A DNA stretch of 64,000 nt from Amborella trichopoda (lineage: Eukaryota > Streptophyta > Magnoliopsida > Amborellales > Amborellaceae), in contig NW_006500065.1 of the NCBI RefSeq assembly GCF_000471905.2, positions 714,792 to 778,791 of the forward strand, read 5' to 3'. Each line of letters opens with the position of its first letter. Position 1 is the stretch's first letter. The position numbers and the translations under genes were made by a program. The notes under the pieces were generated by a model. It had not been told where the DNA came from. It made no database searches and was given only the letters and a program-made list of their open reading frames with translations. This document shows, in pieces, positions 22,810 through 37,800 of the stretch.

Positions 22810-25800
22810 GTAAGATCATATATCTGTTCTGGTAATCAGTATGTTTTATGGGCTTTCTTTGATTGCCTTGACATGGATATAGCTTGAACCACATTAATTT
22901 ATTTTTATTGCTTTGAATTGAGTATGTTATGATACCGTCCCAATGCAGTTCTGCAGCGGTTCCTTGCACTATGCAGTCTGAATAATGCAATCATTTAAGA
23001 AAAGAAGGCAATGGTGGATTGTATTATTATGGTCTAATTGTTTAAAAATATTGAGACTAAACTGGTTTCTGTGATGGAAAATGATGCAGTCTTATATGGA
23101 ATCAAAGGTGCCCTCCGTGATATTTGCATTGGAAATTGATATATGTGTTAGAAACATAAGGTTGGGTGTAATCTATTTATTCTGAAGCTAGCCTTCTTGT
23201 GATAAGGAAGATTCCTAAGGAGAGTGAGAAACTCTGCTGTGTTCTTCATAAAAAATTGGTTCTCTCATTACGTGGTTTTGGCATGGGCCGATTCAGAAGT
23301 TGTATTTTTTGTGGAAGATGTATTTGCAATGGCTGAATCTATGAACAAATTGCAGTGCGTTGCTTGTTTTAATTTATTTGATTTTAATACTGAGAGAGAA
23401 ATCTGAAACTATTGCATACCTAAGAAAATTTCCATCTGCAATGACATCTGGACTTTGACTTAATCAAAATGCTTGGGAGCCGTGGGCTATACCGTTTCAA
23501 TTAAAATTTCCTTGCCAATTTGCGGTCAATTTTTTAATTTTCTGCTGTAGCCAATAGATATGTCCATCTATTTTTCACCCAGTTCAATGATGACTGCTGT
23601 TTGAGTTGTTAATTTATTATGATTGATCATCTTCAATATTGGCAGCTTTAAGTCCCAAATGGTTTTCATGTGCAGTAAGTCAGTAACAAGGACTTAATGA
23701 TCTATTGGTTCGTTGGTCGGTCTGAATTGTTTCAGCCAAAGCCTGATCTGATTATTAGGACTTCCTTTCAATTTATGGTTGATGATTTCATTTGCTCTGG
23801 ATTTCCTTCCTTTTTTAATGTCTTGTTAGTTGTTATCAACTAATATGATGCAGCAGTTGCCGTACTTATGGATAACACATTTTGTTCTTAATCATAAAAA
23901 AGAAGAGAAGTAGACCATTCCCTTCTCTTCTTGTCTGTAGTCACCTTGCAGAGCCAGTGTGGTTGGTCTAATTGGCTGATGATTGAAAACATATTGATTG
24001 TGGATGCTAGTTTGTTGTTTGTTGTTGGATATCCTTGTTCTGCGTTTGTATTTGGTGAGTACTAACTTATATTTCTTGAATCTTTCACTTCAGTAGTAAA
24101 ACTAAAGCTGGGGTATTGCCAGAGGATGGAATGTTAAATGTATTGTCATTTTCTTGAAGATGCTGGAATTATGATTGGGTCAAAGCTATTGGAAACATCA
24201 CTGGTCTTATTTATCTCAGATTGTTATTGGACATATTATTTTGATTTTCCTTGATGATGGTTAGCTGTTGTCATGGGCCAAGACATGGATATACGAGTTG
24301 ATTCCATGATTATAAGTTCATAACCCCACTAATGCTGCCTTATGGCCAGGGTTGAACTTGCATTTGTATCAGGTTGTCTGGATCTTCTTTGTGCAGCTAT
24401 TTGGTATTTTAAGTACTAGATTACTTATTCTTTACTTTAATGACATTATTATGCTGATGGTTTATTGAGCTTTGGGAGGTAGTATCTACTATGGAGAACT
24501 GAGGTCTTAGTAACTAAACTATAATGTCCCTATGCTCTCCTCAGGGTTTCTGCTATGTGATTTTCATTTATAGGAATCTTTGATGAATATCAACGTGTTT
24601 ATCTTGAAATTTTTTTTTATTGGTTTTATGGAGGGCAACATGGTTCTCACATCATTACAAAGTCCTTTGCAACTTAATTATGATGAAGGTTTCCATGGGT
24701 TGAGAACTTCTGCAGATTATTCTGGCAAGACAGTCTGGTCTCATGATGGAAGGTGCATCTATATGTTGTTTATTGGTTCAGGATATTTTTCTTATTGCTC
24801 AAGAAGGCAGCTGTACAGTCCATCATCTATTATTCACTTCTTTGATATTCAAAGGATTTCCTCTCCTGTATTAGCTCATATGCTGGTATAGCCACTGTCT
24901 TGATTTTAGAAGGCATATTAACTTGCATGGCCTTTTTTGGAATTCGCAAGCAGGCGATATTGCTATCCATTATTAGCTTTTCATATTGTTCATTGTTATG
25001 GTAAGGTTAGTCTTTGACATTGTTCATGGTTTTTTGACTTGCTAGTTAATTATGTAGAGCACCTTTTTTAGTTCCTAACACTGGATCTTGTTTTCAGGTA
25101 GGTGGGATTATCGTGGTAGCGACCTGAGGGATAAACTTGACCGAAGGCACTCTCCATATCGAAGGCTTTCACCTGGCAGAGACAGAAGAGGTCGGCATGC
25201 ATTTCATGGTCAGAGACTAGTTCCATATGACAGGGGTAAGGGTTCTTAGGATTACTGCGTCCATGTCCTTGAATGGGTTGCTCAGTCCAACTGGACAGAA
25301 TTGGCTACTGTGAAGAATTCATTTTCCTTTCCATGCAGAACTTCTTGCTTGAGATTAGAGTCGACTTTCATTTCTTCATCCACTGTTTTACTTATCCCTG
25401 ATTCCTGCATTATGTTGTTTTTTTGTTTTTTCCCTTTCTTTATCAAAATCTTCCGTATTGTTAAGTGGAAATTTATTGTGTAGGGTATGGCACTTCAAGG
25501 TCGCCAGAGAAAGAGAGGTATCCCTATCTCAAAGTCTTATGGTATCTCTTTTTTGTATTTATTTGGTGCCATTTCTAAATTTCTCCTTACCAGTTGATCA
25601 ATTGCTCTGTTTAAGTCTGTTGAACGTGAAATTTGCTGTTCTTAATTGTTTCAGCATCTGTATTTGTTGCCAATCGATAATTGTCTTGCCATCTTAAGTG
25701 ACTCCTACTCTCTCACTATTACCCTGTTCAGCTTGTCGGTTTCTACTTGCGACATATGGTTTGTGTAGTTTATTGTATTTTGTGTAGTTTATTGTATGAA

Positions 25801-28800
25801 TGGTGATATGAAACTATGGGTTTTCTATATAGATGTTCTTGTTTTATCATAACTAATTTAGTTTGTCACACATTACTTTTGTGAAAGTCTATGTGATCGT
25901 GATAGATAGTTGCTTGCATGCTTATGTTTATCAAGCTTTTCAAGGACTTCTATGCATAAGGTTCATTTCATTTAATTTTTTTATCTATCATCCCCTAGGA
26001 TGGATGCAGTTTTAACAGTTCACCTGATTCAATTGCCCTTTCTATAGTGGGGAAAACGGCTATGAATTACCAAACTAGAGCTTCTTTATGTTTGTAAGGC
26101 TATTGGAGTGTCCTCCATTTGCTTTCCCTTGTCATAGTTCATACTTCCACCGTCGTTCTCTTTGTATTTTGGTTAATAAAGCATGTAGTTATATAGGCTT
26201 TTCTTGTCTTTTATCACATTAGATGAGTTACATCCAGCTCAAGTTTAATCTTCTTTATGAAGTTAATTGATCTCAGCTGTAATTTGTGTCATTCCTACTT
26301 CTAGAGGTATCCTTGTTTATCAATTCATATGGCCTCTTTGTCAATTTATTTTTATGAGGCATACAAAATATTGCACGAAATGAGTATGATGTCTGGTCTG
26401 TGCTTTTGATGATACAGAAAAGGTAATTGTTGTAACATTAGGGCCGAATCTTCGAGTGAATGGATGCTTGTTTTCCATTTCCGATATGAAATTCACTTTG
26501 GGACACCCATTTTGGAAAGAAAACCATGAAGATCTATGCTTCATCTTGACTATTTTTAGTTGGCTTCGGTCCATCAAGTCAAAGAAAATCATGTGGTGAG
26601 TTGTGATACACTTGTTCATTTTGGTGTGCTTCTCCAATGGCTGCTACTCATTGTAATTTTATTCATCATCTTTAGTATACGCTTGCTCATTGATATATGA
26701 GCATACTGACAGATTGATTAATTCATTTAGTAGTTGTTTCTACGGGGCAGTCTTACTTTTTTTCATAGTTCATTATGATGTCAAACAGTTATTGAGAAAC
26801 TGTGATTAAAAATTAGTTGCATTGAAGGCTCCCTAAATCTATTTTGGTGGTCCCTTACTCGTGTCATTTGCATGAAATATCCGAATCAGAAGCAAATTTA
26901 TGCGCCTGAAGACAAAGAAGACATGTGTCCATCATAATAGATATTACTTGTATAATTCCAGGCTGTGAACTTTGTTTGGCCATAGTGGAAGGGGTTTTTG
27001 ATAGGTGTAAACGAGTTCGAAATGTCAATCTGTAACATCACTCGAGGTTTTCGAATGCAGATACGTATAAAATTCTAAGTGTCTATTTTATGTCACTTGG
27101 GTCCATTGAATATGCAAACCAAAGACAAATTTGGTATATTGCCTGAGTGGTCAATGGTATATGGCGTACAAATTGATGGTATTCTTGTGATATATCTGGT
27201 TAGGAATGGATTCATTTAAGTGGTTGATCCTGGTGCATCAATTGCCCCAGTTAATTACACGGTAAACCATCCTAGATCAGTAGCATTGGATCAGGAAATG
27301 TGGCCATTGAACTATAATTCTTGCTAAGAAGAATGCCCATGTTGTGGCAATTCCACCCAGAAGGTAATGGGTTACTCCTGCAGCACATCCTTGGACAATG
27401 CTCAAGGCTCTAGGCTGAGTAGCAGGAGCAACTTTCAATTTGTTATGAGCACAAAGGATGAACTGGTCGTGGCATTAGCGCTTTTATTTGCGAATCCCTT
27501 TGTTTAATCCTAAAAATACATAAGATATCTATTACCCTACCCTTGCCACTTCTTCGAAGTATATCAACACTTCACTCCTACAATAAATTATCCATTTTGA
27601 GACAATACACCATCCCCCCCCCCCCGGGGTAAGGACTGATTCGAGGAATTAGCAGATCTGCCCATTCTCTTCCTGTCAAAATTTTTATTAACAACATAAT
27701 ATAAAAATGCAATAACTTAAGAAGATGCCAAGAGGGTGAATCTTTCTCATTAAGGAATTTCATACCGGGCTTCATATTGAAATTAAAGATTTGATGTTTA
27801 ATAACAGGTTGAAACTACACTTGGAGTCCACATTGATGATGCTTTGAAACTTATCCAGAATACTTTGTATTTCAAAAAGCTGAAGAATATGACCTATTTG
27901 GACTGATTAAAATGGTGGTTGATTCACTGAGTATTTGGGGAACTGATTTTGGAGAACGCCCTAGTTGATAAAACGGGATGATCTTTGTGGGCTTTCTTAG
28001 AGTTGACTTCCATTATTGGATCTTTGAACAAAAGGAGGTTTTCAACTTGCAATATAGGTTCGCATCCAGCCATAGTATTTGATAAAGCCATTCTCATCTT
28101 TTCTTGACATGGAACTTAAGTTCTTGACAAACACAAAATAAAACGGTCCTTCAGCCATTGTTTGTACAATTGAACTGTAGATGTTTTAAACTTCCATTGA
28201 GAAATACTTAAAATCCCTTGTTCGCTATTATATGAAAATTTATTAAAAAAAAAATCAGTGTTAATTTTTTGGAGGAAAACTATTGTCTAAGAAAAGGTGT
28301 AAGTTCTCTGTGGGTATATAGTATATGTTAAGGGTATCGACTGGCTATCCACCGTAGTTGACTCCAAAAGAGAAAATAAGGAACCTAGTAACTTTTTGGG
28401 CCTTTAATCACACTCTTTTCAAATTCTCTTTCTCCAACGACTTCCATATCAATTGGTCCAACTGATTACTCTATCAAACCTCAGAACCTCTAGGGCCTCG
28501 TGGTGGAAACCACTTGAAATGCGAGTGGTGAAACTTTACTTTGATGGCTGCTCTCTGGGTAACCCTGGTCCCTCAGGTATTAGGGGGCTCTATCACTCTT
28601 GTGATGGGAGCACCTTGCTGCCCTTTTTGCTACCTATCGGCTTTGCGGACTCCACTCTTGTTGAGGCCCTTGGCCCTTCTGGAAGGCCTTCGCAAGTTAG
28701 ACCACACCTGGAATCACAACATCGCGGTGGAAGGGGATGCCAAAAACATTATTCGTCGGGCATCCAACTGCTATCTTGGTCTTGGCCTTGGCATCTCGAC

Positions 28801-31800
28801 AACATTTTTGACGAGATCATGTATTTATCGAGCAACTATAAGATCTCCCGGCGCCAGGCTTTCAAAGAGGCAAATTCGGAAATTTACAGTTTGGCCAAAG
28901 AAGGGGCACTCCTTATTTCTTCCTCTTAGGCCCTTTTTGTTCTCTGCTAGCAGTGGGTTTTGCCCTTTTCGTCCCACTCATGCTTTTGTATAGCGTGACC
29001 AATTCGGTCACCACCTTTTGTAAATTTTACTATTATGAAATACAATTATAGTGAACTTCTTAAAAAAAAAAAAAAAAAAAAGGGCTGGCTATTCACCATA
29101 TGAACTTATCAATGGATGGTGGACATCAGCTCTTTTTTTCCAATAGACAAGGATGGACTTGAAAGTGGACAGCAGTTCAACTTGAATCTGTTGATGATAT
29201 GGACAGTGGAAGGCCATTATGTGCACTCAAACTATGTTGCCGACTTGGGGATAAAATTAGCTTTCGAATGTTTAGGATGGTAGTGATGGATTTGATAAAG
29301 ATGACTGAGTGTGCCCAATATTGCCGGCTTGTGAGTGTAAGACATGTTAAGACCTCTGGAAGAGATGGTTTGCCATCAAATATATGGTTCTTTACAATGT
29401 TTGAAAACTTGTCTGAGTCAACTTGGAATTAGGCGCGTTACTTCGGCTCGGCACGCTGCTGATCCTGGAACATGGTACATATATGTACCTTTTACGGTTC
29501 TCAAGTGAGCAATATATTATAGACTCATGTGGTTACTATACAAACTTGGGATGACTTGCCTGAGTTGTACAGTACTTGGGTGAGTCACTACAATACTCAG
29601 ACGTGTCCCTACAATACTTGATTGATTACAAGTCTCAATTTGAAAGGGGCCTGGAAATATGCTTCTCTTGTTTTCTCTGCTTTCTTCAATTTAAGCTCTA
29701 GTTTTAGCAATATGAGCTGAATTTGAGTCCTTAGATTTTAGCCTGATTGATCTATTAGGCAACATTAGATTTGAGGAAAACAATAGATTTTGATGGATTT
29801 TTGAGATCGAAAAATTCTGCAAGTTTTTGTAATATTGCAATTTCTTAACGATTGATGGTCAATCTTCGATGGGATTTAATTATGGAGCCTATTTTTGTAT
29901 TCTTGATCCAATCGTAGGCTTGAATTTAACAAAAAGAAAAACACTTAGGATTTTGAGAGATTTTATATTTGGATTTATTATTCATCCAAATTCTTTTAGA
30001 ATGCTTGAAATTCCGAGATCCGAACTCGAAACTCTAGACTGGTTTGGCGGTATTGATTGGGGTTGTGTGAGGAAGCTTTGCCAAGGATTTGAGGCATCAA
30101 TTCGCATTGAGCGTGAAGTTTGAGGGAATTGTCTATGCAAATTTAAATAATAAAAAAAGAAGTTGATTCGAAATTGGAAGCTAACAAACATAGATTCAAT
30201 GCCTCTTGGAATTCAATAGAATTCCTAAGAATAATGTTTTTGAAAACACAATAATCAACTTTGAATGAGTAACCTATTGACTTTATTTGGACTCCCAAAT
30301 TCTTATCCTAAATATAGTTAGGACTCCCAACTAAAATTGTACCAAAATTGACACCTTTTCCCTTTGATAGAATACGATAAACTTGTCCTAAAAGATAACC
30401 CTGAAATGATCCCCCCCCAACTTCGCATAGGCGTAACCTTTTGCTTTGTGGTCGAAATCGTTATTATGATCCCATTTCAAAAACGATTGCATAAGCCCCG
30501 TAAGCTGAAACCTATGTCGTCGGTTTTTTAAGAAATTGAGGCCCAAAAATGCTTCTAAAGCCTTGAACATCAAACCTGAAATTTGCTGCGTGAAGTCGGC
30601 TTGCACAGTCTCCCCCGATTAGAGAGATCACGCATTTTAGTTCTGATCATCAATGAACTTCTGTAATGCTTTGCGTCAATCTTCCCTAGCTTCTTCTCCG
30701 AAATCTTCAAATTGTTTTATTTAGGCTTACCTTTCCATTAGATTAATTACCGACTGTAGGAACGTGTACCCCTTTGGAAGCTTGACTATATATGCGTTAT
30801 TGACAATCTCTTGATGAGCACAACATAATCCAATTTTCTTGTACTTGAGCTTATGATATGCCCCACATGGAAAGCTCTCTATCCTAAGATACATCATCAC
30901 CAAATCACTTCATTGAACTCCTAGCGTTGATATTGGTCAGCATTATTCTTGTACTTGTCATAGCTCGCTTAAAGCTTTTTCTGCACCTGTCAATGAAACC
31001 TTGTGAAGATGTGTGGTTAATTCAACGCCCCCACTAGCTTGCTCGCCCTTTGGCAGATGCACCAAATTTAGTACCTTGTTTGGCTACTGTCTGTATGCTA
31101 CCTCAAAAGGTGACCTTCCTGTGTACCAATTGACTATGTTATTATAGGCAAATTCTCCTTGTGGCAAAATCTTATCGCACTATAAAAGCTTATCTCCCAT
31201 GTGGCCTCGCAATGGATTTCGTAGACTTCTACTAATAATCTTGGTGTGACTAACAATATGAGGGTGTTATGTGTTACTGTATTGAAGCCGAGTACCTAAT
31301 TTCTTCTAGGGTTCATCAAAAGTGAGTCATTGGCCTCATATCTCTATTAGAAGTAATGGTTTTAGAGACGACATGAGGTCAAACCATTTCCTTTTAAGAC
31401 ACTGCATGTGTGGCATCTAGAGTGTTCTTATAAGGAATAAAATGTGCCATCTTTCAAAAGTGATCTACGATGGCAAATATAGAATCCCATTCTCTAGTAG
31501 TGCGGGGAAGAACCCTACAAAATCCATAACCTTACAAAATCGATACTCATTAGTCCAAGGGCTAGCAGGAATAGGAAGAGGGTTGAACAACCCTATATTT
31601 TGAGATCAGCCCTTGGCTACCTTACACCTCTCCATGAAGCGACTAATACTTGAGTCGAGGCTAGAAAATATTTTCCTCACCAACACACTTGTTTTGTCTC
31701 CTCCAAAATGCCCACTAAGATCTATGTTGTGCAACTCAATAATAATCTTGATCTGCATAGAACCTTCAGGAATGTATAATTGACTTCCTTCAGAAAGAAA

Positions 31801-34800
31801 ACCATCCTGTCGTACATAATTGGAAAAGTAACTTTTGCCACCTGGCACACACTAATAAAGTATCTGACAAAAATATATTTGTGAAAGAATCTCAAACCCA
31901 ACTATTGAATTTGCAAGAATCCCAAGTACGGCTATCTACTCAAGTATCAACCACCTTAGTTTAGCTGCCTGATTATGCTGAATCATAAAAGAGAATTTTG
32001 ACAAATAAGAAATCCTCTTGGTGTGTCTTCAATTCAATTTCTTTTGGGTTTTCAAGAATTTCAAGGCCTCGTGATCCAAATGAAGATAAACTCTCTATAA
32101 ATAAATTAATCCCTCCAGTGACGTCTGCACAACAATATAAAACCCTATACCATAAGTAAAATAATGTGTGCTTGGCTCATCTAACTTTTTGCTGAAGAAG
32201 TCCACATGCTTACTTTCTGGGCTATAGACATGCTCACCGTGCACGTGAAGAATCACACTCCACTAGGGAAATTTTCAAACTTCGAGGTTTCAAAAAATGA
32301 GCACTAGTCATCTTTTCTTCCACAATTCAGAAACGTTCATTGGCTATCTTGGTCTACTCAAAGACCCTTCTTCACGCAACTGTGATATGTACGATAATGA
32401 TGCTAAATTTTCTGATAAAATCTTTTATAAAAAATAGCGAAACCATGTAATTTCCCACTGCTCCTACTATCTTAGGTGTAGGCCGATCCACAATTGTTTG
32501 CACTTTAGATTGATTAACTTTAACCCCTTTAGCGTACCCCATAAACCCAAGAATGCGGAATTGTTTGTCATAAAAGAGCACTTCTACAAATTCACAAACT
32601 TCTTTTTTCAAAGCGCCTCCAAGATCTGCCTTAGATGATCCAAATGGTCAACATCCATTTGACTATAAATAAGAATATCATAAAAAATACTTGATAAGTT
32701 GCTCAATAGAAAGATGAAGCACCTGGCTCATACCGCTTGTAAACGTATTCAAGGCATTAGAGTCAGACAGTCCAAAACGACATCTCAAGCTGCTCATACA
32801 AGTAGGGGTGGCAACCCCGACCGGGTCAACCTCGACCGGGATACGGACCTGATCTGACTAGGGAGTTGATTTGACTAGGTTTCATTCGGACTTGAGCCCG
32901 AGGCAGGTCTAAGTAACTTGGATCTGGACCTAACTCGGACCTAAGTTGGATAGAAGTCATTTGGACCTGGATCATGAGTCTAGAAATTAAAAAAAAGTTC
33001 TTTTATATATAATTTAGTATATATTTTATATCAGGGGTCGGTCCCTTGACCCGATCTGACCCACCATTATTTTAAAAAAGGTCCGCCCGGCTCCTAAGCG
33101 CCCGCCTAGGCAGGTTGGACCAAAATACCGCATGCTTAGACCCAGGCGGCCCTACATGGGCCGATGTACCTGGGCAGGCGAGCCAGGAGGGTGCCTAGGG
33201 ACGTTGGTTTTTTTTTTTTTTTTTTAAAAAATGCCCAAAAGGGAAAATGGAGTAATTTTGACCCTCAAAAAGGTTTAAATAGGTTATGGGGGTTATTTTC
33301 AAGCCCCAAAGATAAAAGAAAAATTTCATAAAGCCTCAATCTCTTAGCTATACCTGTTTCTGAGAATCGAAAGTATTTTTTGTGGATTGAAGAAGCTTCC
33401 TAAACATTTTCACTTATTATGAAATATGGAAAGTTCCACTATAACTAATACATATCCTATTAGACTTCTAAATTTTGTATGGTTTGAATTTTGAAATTTT
33501 GAACAAGTTTATTCTCAACATGTGATGCATATGTTTGTAAATAAAAAAATGTTACAATATTTTCAAATGTAATAAATTCTAAATTTGACACAAAGATATG
33601 TATATAAACCACATATCTATATAACTTGTACAACAGGGCGCCCAAGGTTTTGGGTGCCCGCCTGGGCGTTGGGCACCAAGCCAGCAGCCTAGGTGTCGCC
33701 TAGCGTTTTTTGAAACCTTACGACCCACCCCATCCCCAGTTTCGGACCCGGACCCAAGTCGGGTCTAAGCCATTAGGACCTACACCCAACCTGCCGGGTC
33801 CCGATTGCCAACCCTACATACAAGCGTATGTAGGGTTTTGAAATCAATTGTAGAAAAGGCTTTTGACCTTGTCAACATATCAAGTGTATCATTGAGATGA
33901 GGGATAAAAAAGTGATACTTGACTGTAATCTCATTAATGGCCGTACTATCTACATATCAGCTAAGAACCATCTTTCTTTGGTGTCAAACAGGCAGGAAGA
34001 ACACATACTTAAATCTCTTTTGGATGAATCCCTTATTCAATAATTTAGTTACCTGCGTATGCAATTCTTCATGTGCTTTAGTACCTATACAATAATGTGG
34101 CACATTATGAAGAGTAGCATCATCAGGGACAAATTAATAAAATACTTAATGTCTCTCGTTGGGGTAAACTATCTGGCAACTCCTCAAGCGTAACATATAT
34201 AAACTCCTCAATCAAGGGTATAACATGGGTAGGAATAGAAGTAAAACAAGAGTACTCTTTAGATACCAATGTATACATTACCCCAGCCTGCTTTTCTCAG
34301 GAAACCCACTTAAAGAGACTATAACCTCTCCCGCCCCCGTCTTAGGTTCAGGCGCATTATCCATCTTTATGGTTGTGAGATAATCATAACTTCATCCTTC
34401 CAAAAATTATATGTACTGTGCTTCCTCTGGTGTATAGCAGAATGGTAATACTGCCATGGGTTACCTAATAGTATATGACTTGCATTCATAGGCAACATGT
34501 CACACCACATTTCACTCATGGTTTTCCCACTGAATAAATTGACCAAGCAATGGGACTTCACAAGGGTTTTGTTACTGCTTTTGAACCACGAGATTTTCTA
34601 TGGCTAAGGATGTTCCTCACACTTTGATTTTAGCTTATCCACGCTGCAACTTCCACTGTCCATTATCATCATGCATACCTCACCTTGGGCCTTACATCCC
34701 ATGCGCAAACATATTGGCTCTTTACCACCTTTAGTGCTGATAAACACTGCCTGGTTAGACCTTGCATTAATTTCACCTTAGAAATACCTCATCCCAATCA

Positions 34801-37800
34801 TATATGTGTGTCTGTGCCTGCCTTGTAGGGCACTCAAAATATTGATGCGAAGGCTCCCCACACTTAAAACACTTCAACCCCAGATGTTGAATTTGAAGGG
34901 GCTTATTTACCTTGAGACTTTTTCCTACCTTGGATCCTCACAAGAATGAGAGCTTGAGCCAACTGTCTATGGTTGTTTTTGATTTTGCATCTTGTCCTCA
35001 ACTGTAGGAGCGATTTAATGCTTCAACTCATTTCAACTTTTAAGGCCAATTGACATGCTTTTTCAAGTCTGAAAATTCGATGCCTGATTAACCCGTATTG
35101 AATCTGAATTTTCAGGCCTCTCACATACCTTGCAATGAACCTGGTCGTCATTCTTTTGGATCTTGTTTCGGCTTATCAAAAGAAAGAAGTCATATTTGTG
35201 CTCATGCACGCTCGAATCCTTTTGTCAAAGATGATGAAGTCTCTAATATAATATTGGTTCATAATTAGAGGGTATAAACTTCTCTTCTAACTCAATTTCA
35301 TCTTTTGTCAAAGATGATGAAGTCTTTTGAAGAACCTTTCGTGAAACACAAGAGTGATATTCTGGAGCTGAATTGCCCCTAGGTTAGAGGATCACAACAA
35401 TTATGGGCTTGACTCTTCAACCGGGTAATCACAAATTTAACCTCTCTCATTTGATAATTCTTTCCACTCAAAAAAGGTTTCAATACTAGCAATCCGATCC
35501 AAAATTTATGGGGTTGTAGTACTCGAGATAATTCAGACACATCAACCCTATCTGAAAGCTTGAACTAAATGAGCTCCAAAGCAATGGGATGTTTCTCCCT
35601 CGGTTCTAGACCGGGTTGATTGCCCATTCACTCTCAGATTTGTTACTTTTTAGTTAGCTAAACCTTTGTCTATTGATTTTAACGCACCTACGTATTGGTC
35701 CTCTAGTCTCCTTGATTGACTTTGGTGCACCTCGTGTGCCAGTTCCTCATATGAATCTCTTGTGTCCGGTTATTGGAGATCCAAATCTCCTCATTATTTT
35801 GTTTATATCTTCTTATATAATGTATCAACCACCTCGACTCCTTTAGTAGCCATAATGCAACTCTCAACACTTCTAGTGCGCTTTAGGATATGTGCCTGCT
35901 TTTATGTTAAATGATGCGAATTCGAATAACAAAAAGAAAACAAAGAAGTAATATATTGACTCAAAATTTTTTGAAAGCTAACAAAATTACCTTCAATGGC
36001 TCTGAGAATTCAATAGAGTTTTTAAGAACAATGGTTTGAAAGATAATACTCAATTCTGAATAGAAAATCCTACTCATCATCATCATGAGTCAGCTTTCAT
36101 GAAAAGTTTTGGCAAAGTTTTACATTGGTTGCCTACCTAACACAACTTACCTCTTTTACCTGGGCTTAGGATGGGTTAATGGCAAGTTTATGGTCCTCAC
36201 CCTTCTTAGACCAGAATAGAAAATCCTACTACAACCCCCTATTTATAGACTTCATTTAGACTCCTTAGTTTTCTAATCTTTATGTAATTAGGACTTTTAA
36301 TTAAAATAGAATCCGAATTTGACACTTTTGTTGTAGACGAAATAAAATAAGACAAAACCATCCTAAAAGTAACCCTAAAATGATACCCCAACTTCGTATA
36401 GGGGTAACTTTTTACTTTGATATTGAAATCGCTTTATGACCCCATTTCAAAAATGGCATCATAAGTTGTATAACTTGAAAACCAACATCGCTGGTTTCTT
36501 CGAGTAATTGAGGTCTACGATACCTCTAAAACCGTGAATGTCAGAATTGAATTTTTTTGCATTGAGTTGGCATGCATCTATCAGCCTCAAAATTTGGGTA
36601 TGTTTCATTTTTCTAATTTAAAAATTTCAAATTCAATTAAAATTAGTTTGTAATTCATTTTGGATATACTTTTTTGTCTTTTATGATTTATGCTGGTTTT
36701 TTCTTTCAGGCTTTTCATATTTTCTATTTTTTTAAGCCAATAACATCAAATTTTTTTTCTTATTACATATTTTGTATACATTTTCTGGTTCAGTGTTTTT
36801 TTTATTTTATATGAATTTTTCAACAATTTTTCAAAATTTGTTCAATTCTTTCACAATGTTTTTTTATTTTTTACCATGTTGGTCTCCTTTTCGGCTAAGG
36901 CAGGAGTTGGGCGAGTCAACTCGGACTTGCTGGAGTTGCTCAGGTTGGCATGGGGCTGTGGCCCTAGCCTGAGCTGTGAAATCAAACATTGGTTTTTTCC
37001 TATCAAAATCATGAGTTTGCTTTCGTTGTGATTACGGGGCAAATTTCATTGTTTCTTCTATTGGTGCTTTAGATTATACTTAAGAATGATGCAAATATCA
37101 TAGTTGTTCCTGATGACATTCAGATTGCCTTAGGAAAAGAATATGTCATCAGAATGATTCACCAAGAACAAAGGAGTCTGAACAGCTTCTATTGGAGTGG
37201 TGTTGAGCTCCCAAGTTGGAAGTTTAAAATGACAATTCGATCCCTTAGAGGGGAGTCATTTAATTTAGTTTTGATTCGATGTTGATGATGATATTCAGAT
37301 TTGAAAATCTCTCTGTTTGATTAGTTGGTTGATTTGTGTCTCAAGCTACCATATGATTGTAACATATTTTGCACATGATATATATTTACTTACTGTATTT
37401 TCCACATTATATATATTTATTTACTGGATCGTGTACATATTTTTTAAATTATTGGTAATTTCATTTTTCATGATCTATGGTGGTTTTGGTGTGTAATTGT
37501 TTTTAGATAAAGTTGGATGGGTTCGATGTTCTGTGTATGCTTGATATGATTTATATAAACTCCGCATTGTGTTGTAGTGATAGAAGACATAGGAAGAGGC
37601 AACCTGCTGATGGGCATCTTAGTGATACATCTGAAGGCCTCAAAATCTCTGCTGATGATGATTCTCGAGAAAGAGATGGAAACAACTTGGATGGAAAAGA
37701 TATGCTTGAGGAACAGGTTTGAGCTATTTTGGTGGTCCTGATTCCTGCTAGCAATCGGCCTTCCATTTTCCAAATAGTATTTGGAACTATGACGATATTA

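Larger units (their letters stand above)
30136..36576 (-). mobile_element. Old Ty3/Gypsy LTR retrotransposon fossil with nested insertions
   Basis: Two similar LTRs start TGC and end TGCA. On the minus strand, reading from high to low coordinates, there are traces of gag, a CCHC zinc knuckle (34831-34873, C-F-K-C-G-E-P-S-H...C), reverse transcriptase, the RT/RNase H junction (32372-32611) and an integrase zinc-binding domain (31606-31848). RT before integrase is the Ty3/Gypsy order. The sequence tcta adjoins both outer ends (30132-30135 and 36577-36580). Coding parts are broken in very many places. The LTRs differ by about one base in five where I compared them, so this is much older than the 8376-20068 element. 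A nested hAT pair lies at 32803-33816. Confidence 0.85.

Noticed and set aside
22809-25097. Extra coding exon in intron 1 (frame 24580-24891)
   Set aside because: Exons 1 and 2 join in phase and the family has no additional domain between the finger and the basic stretch; the frame has no motif.
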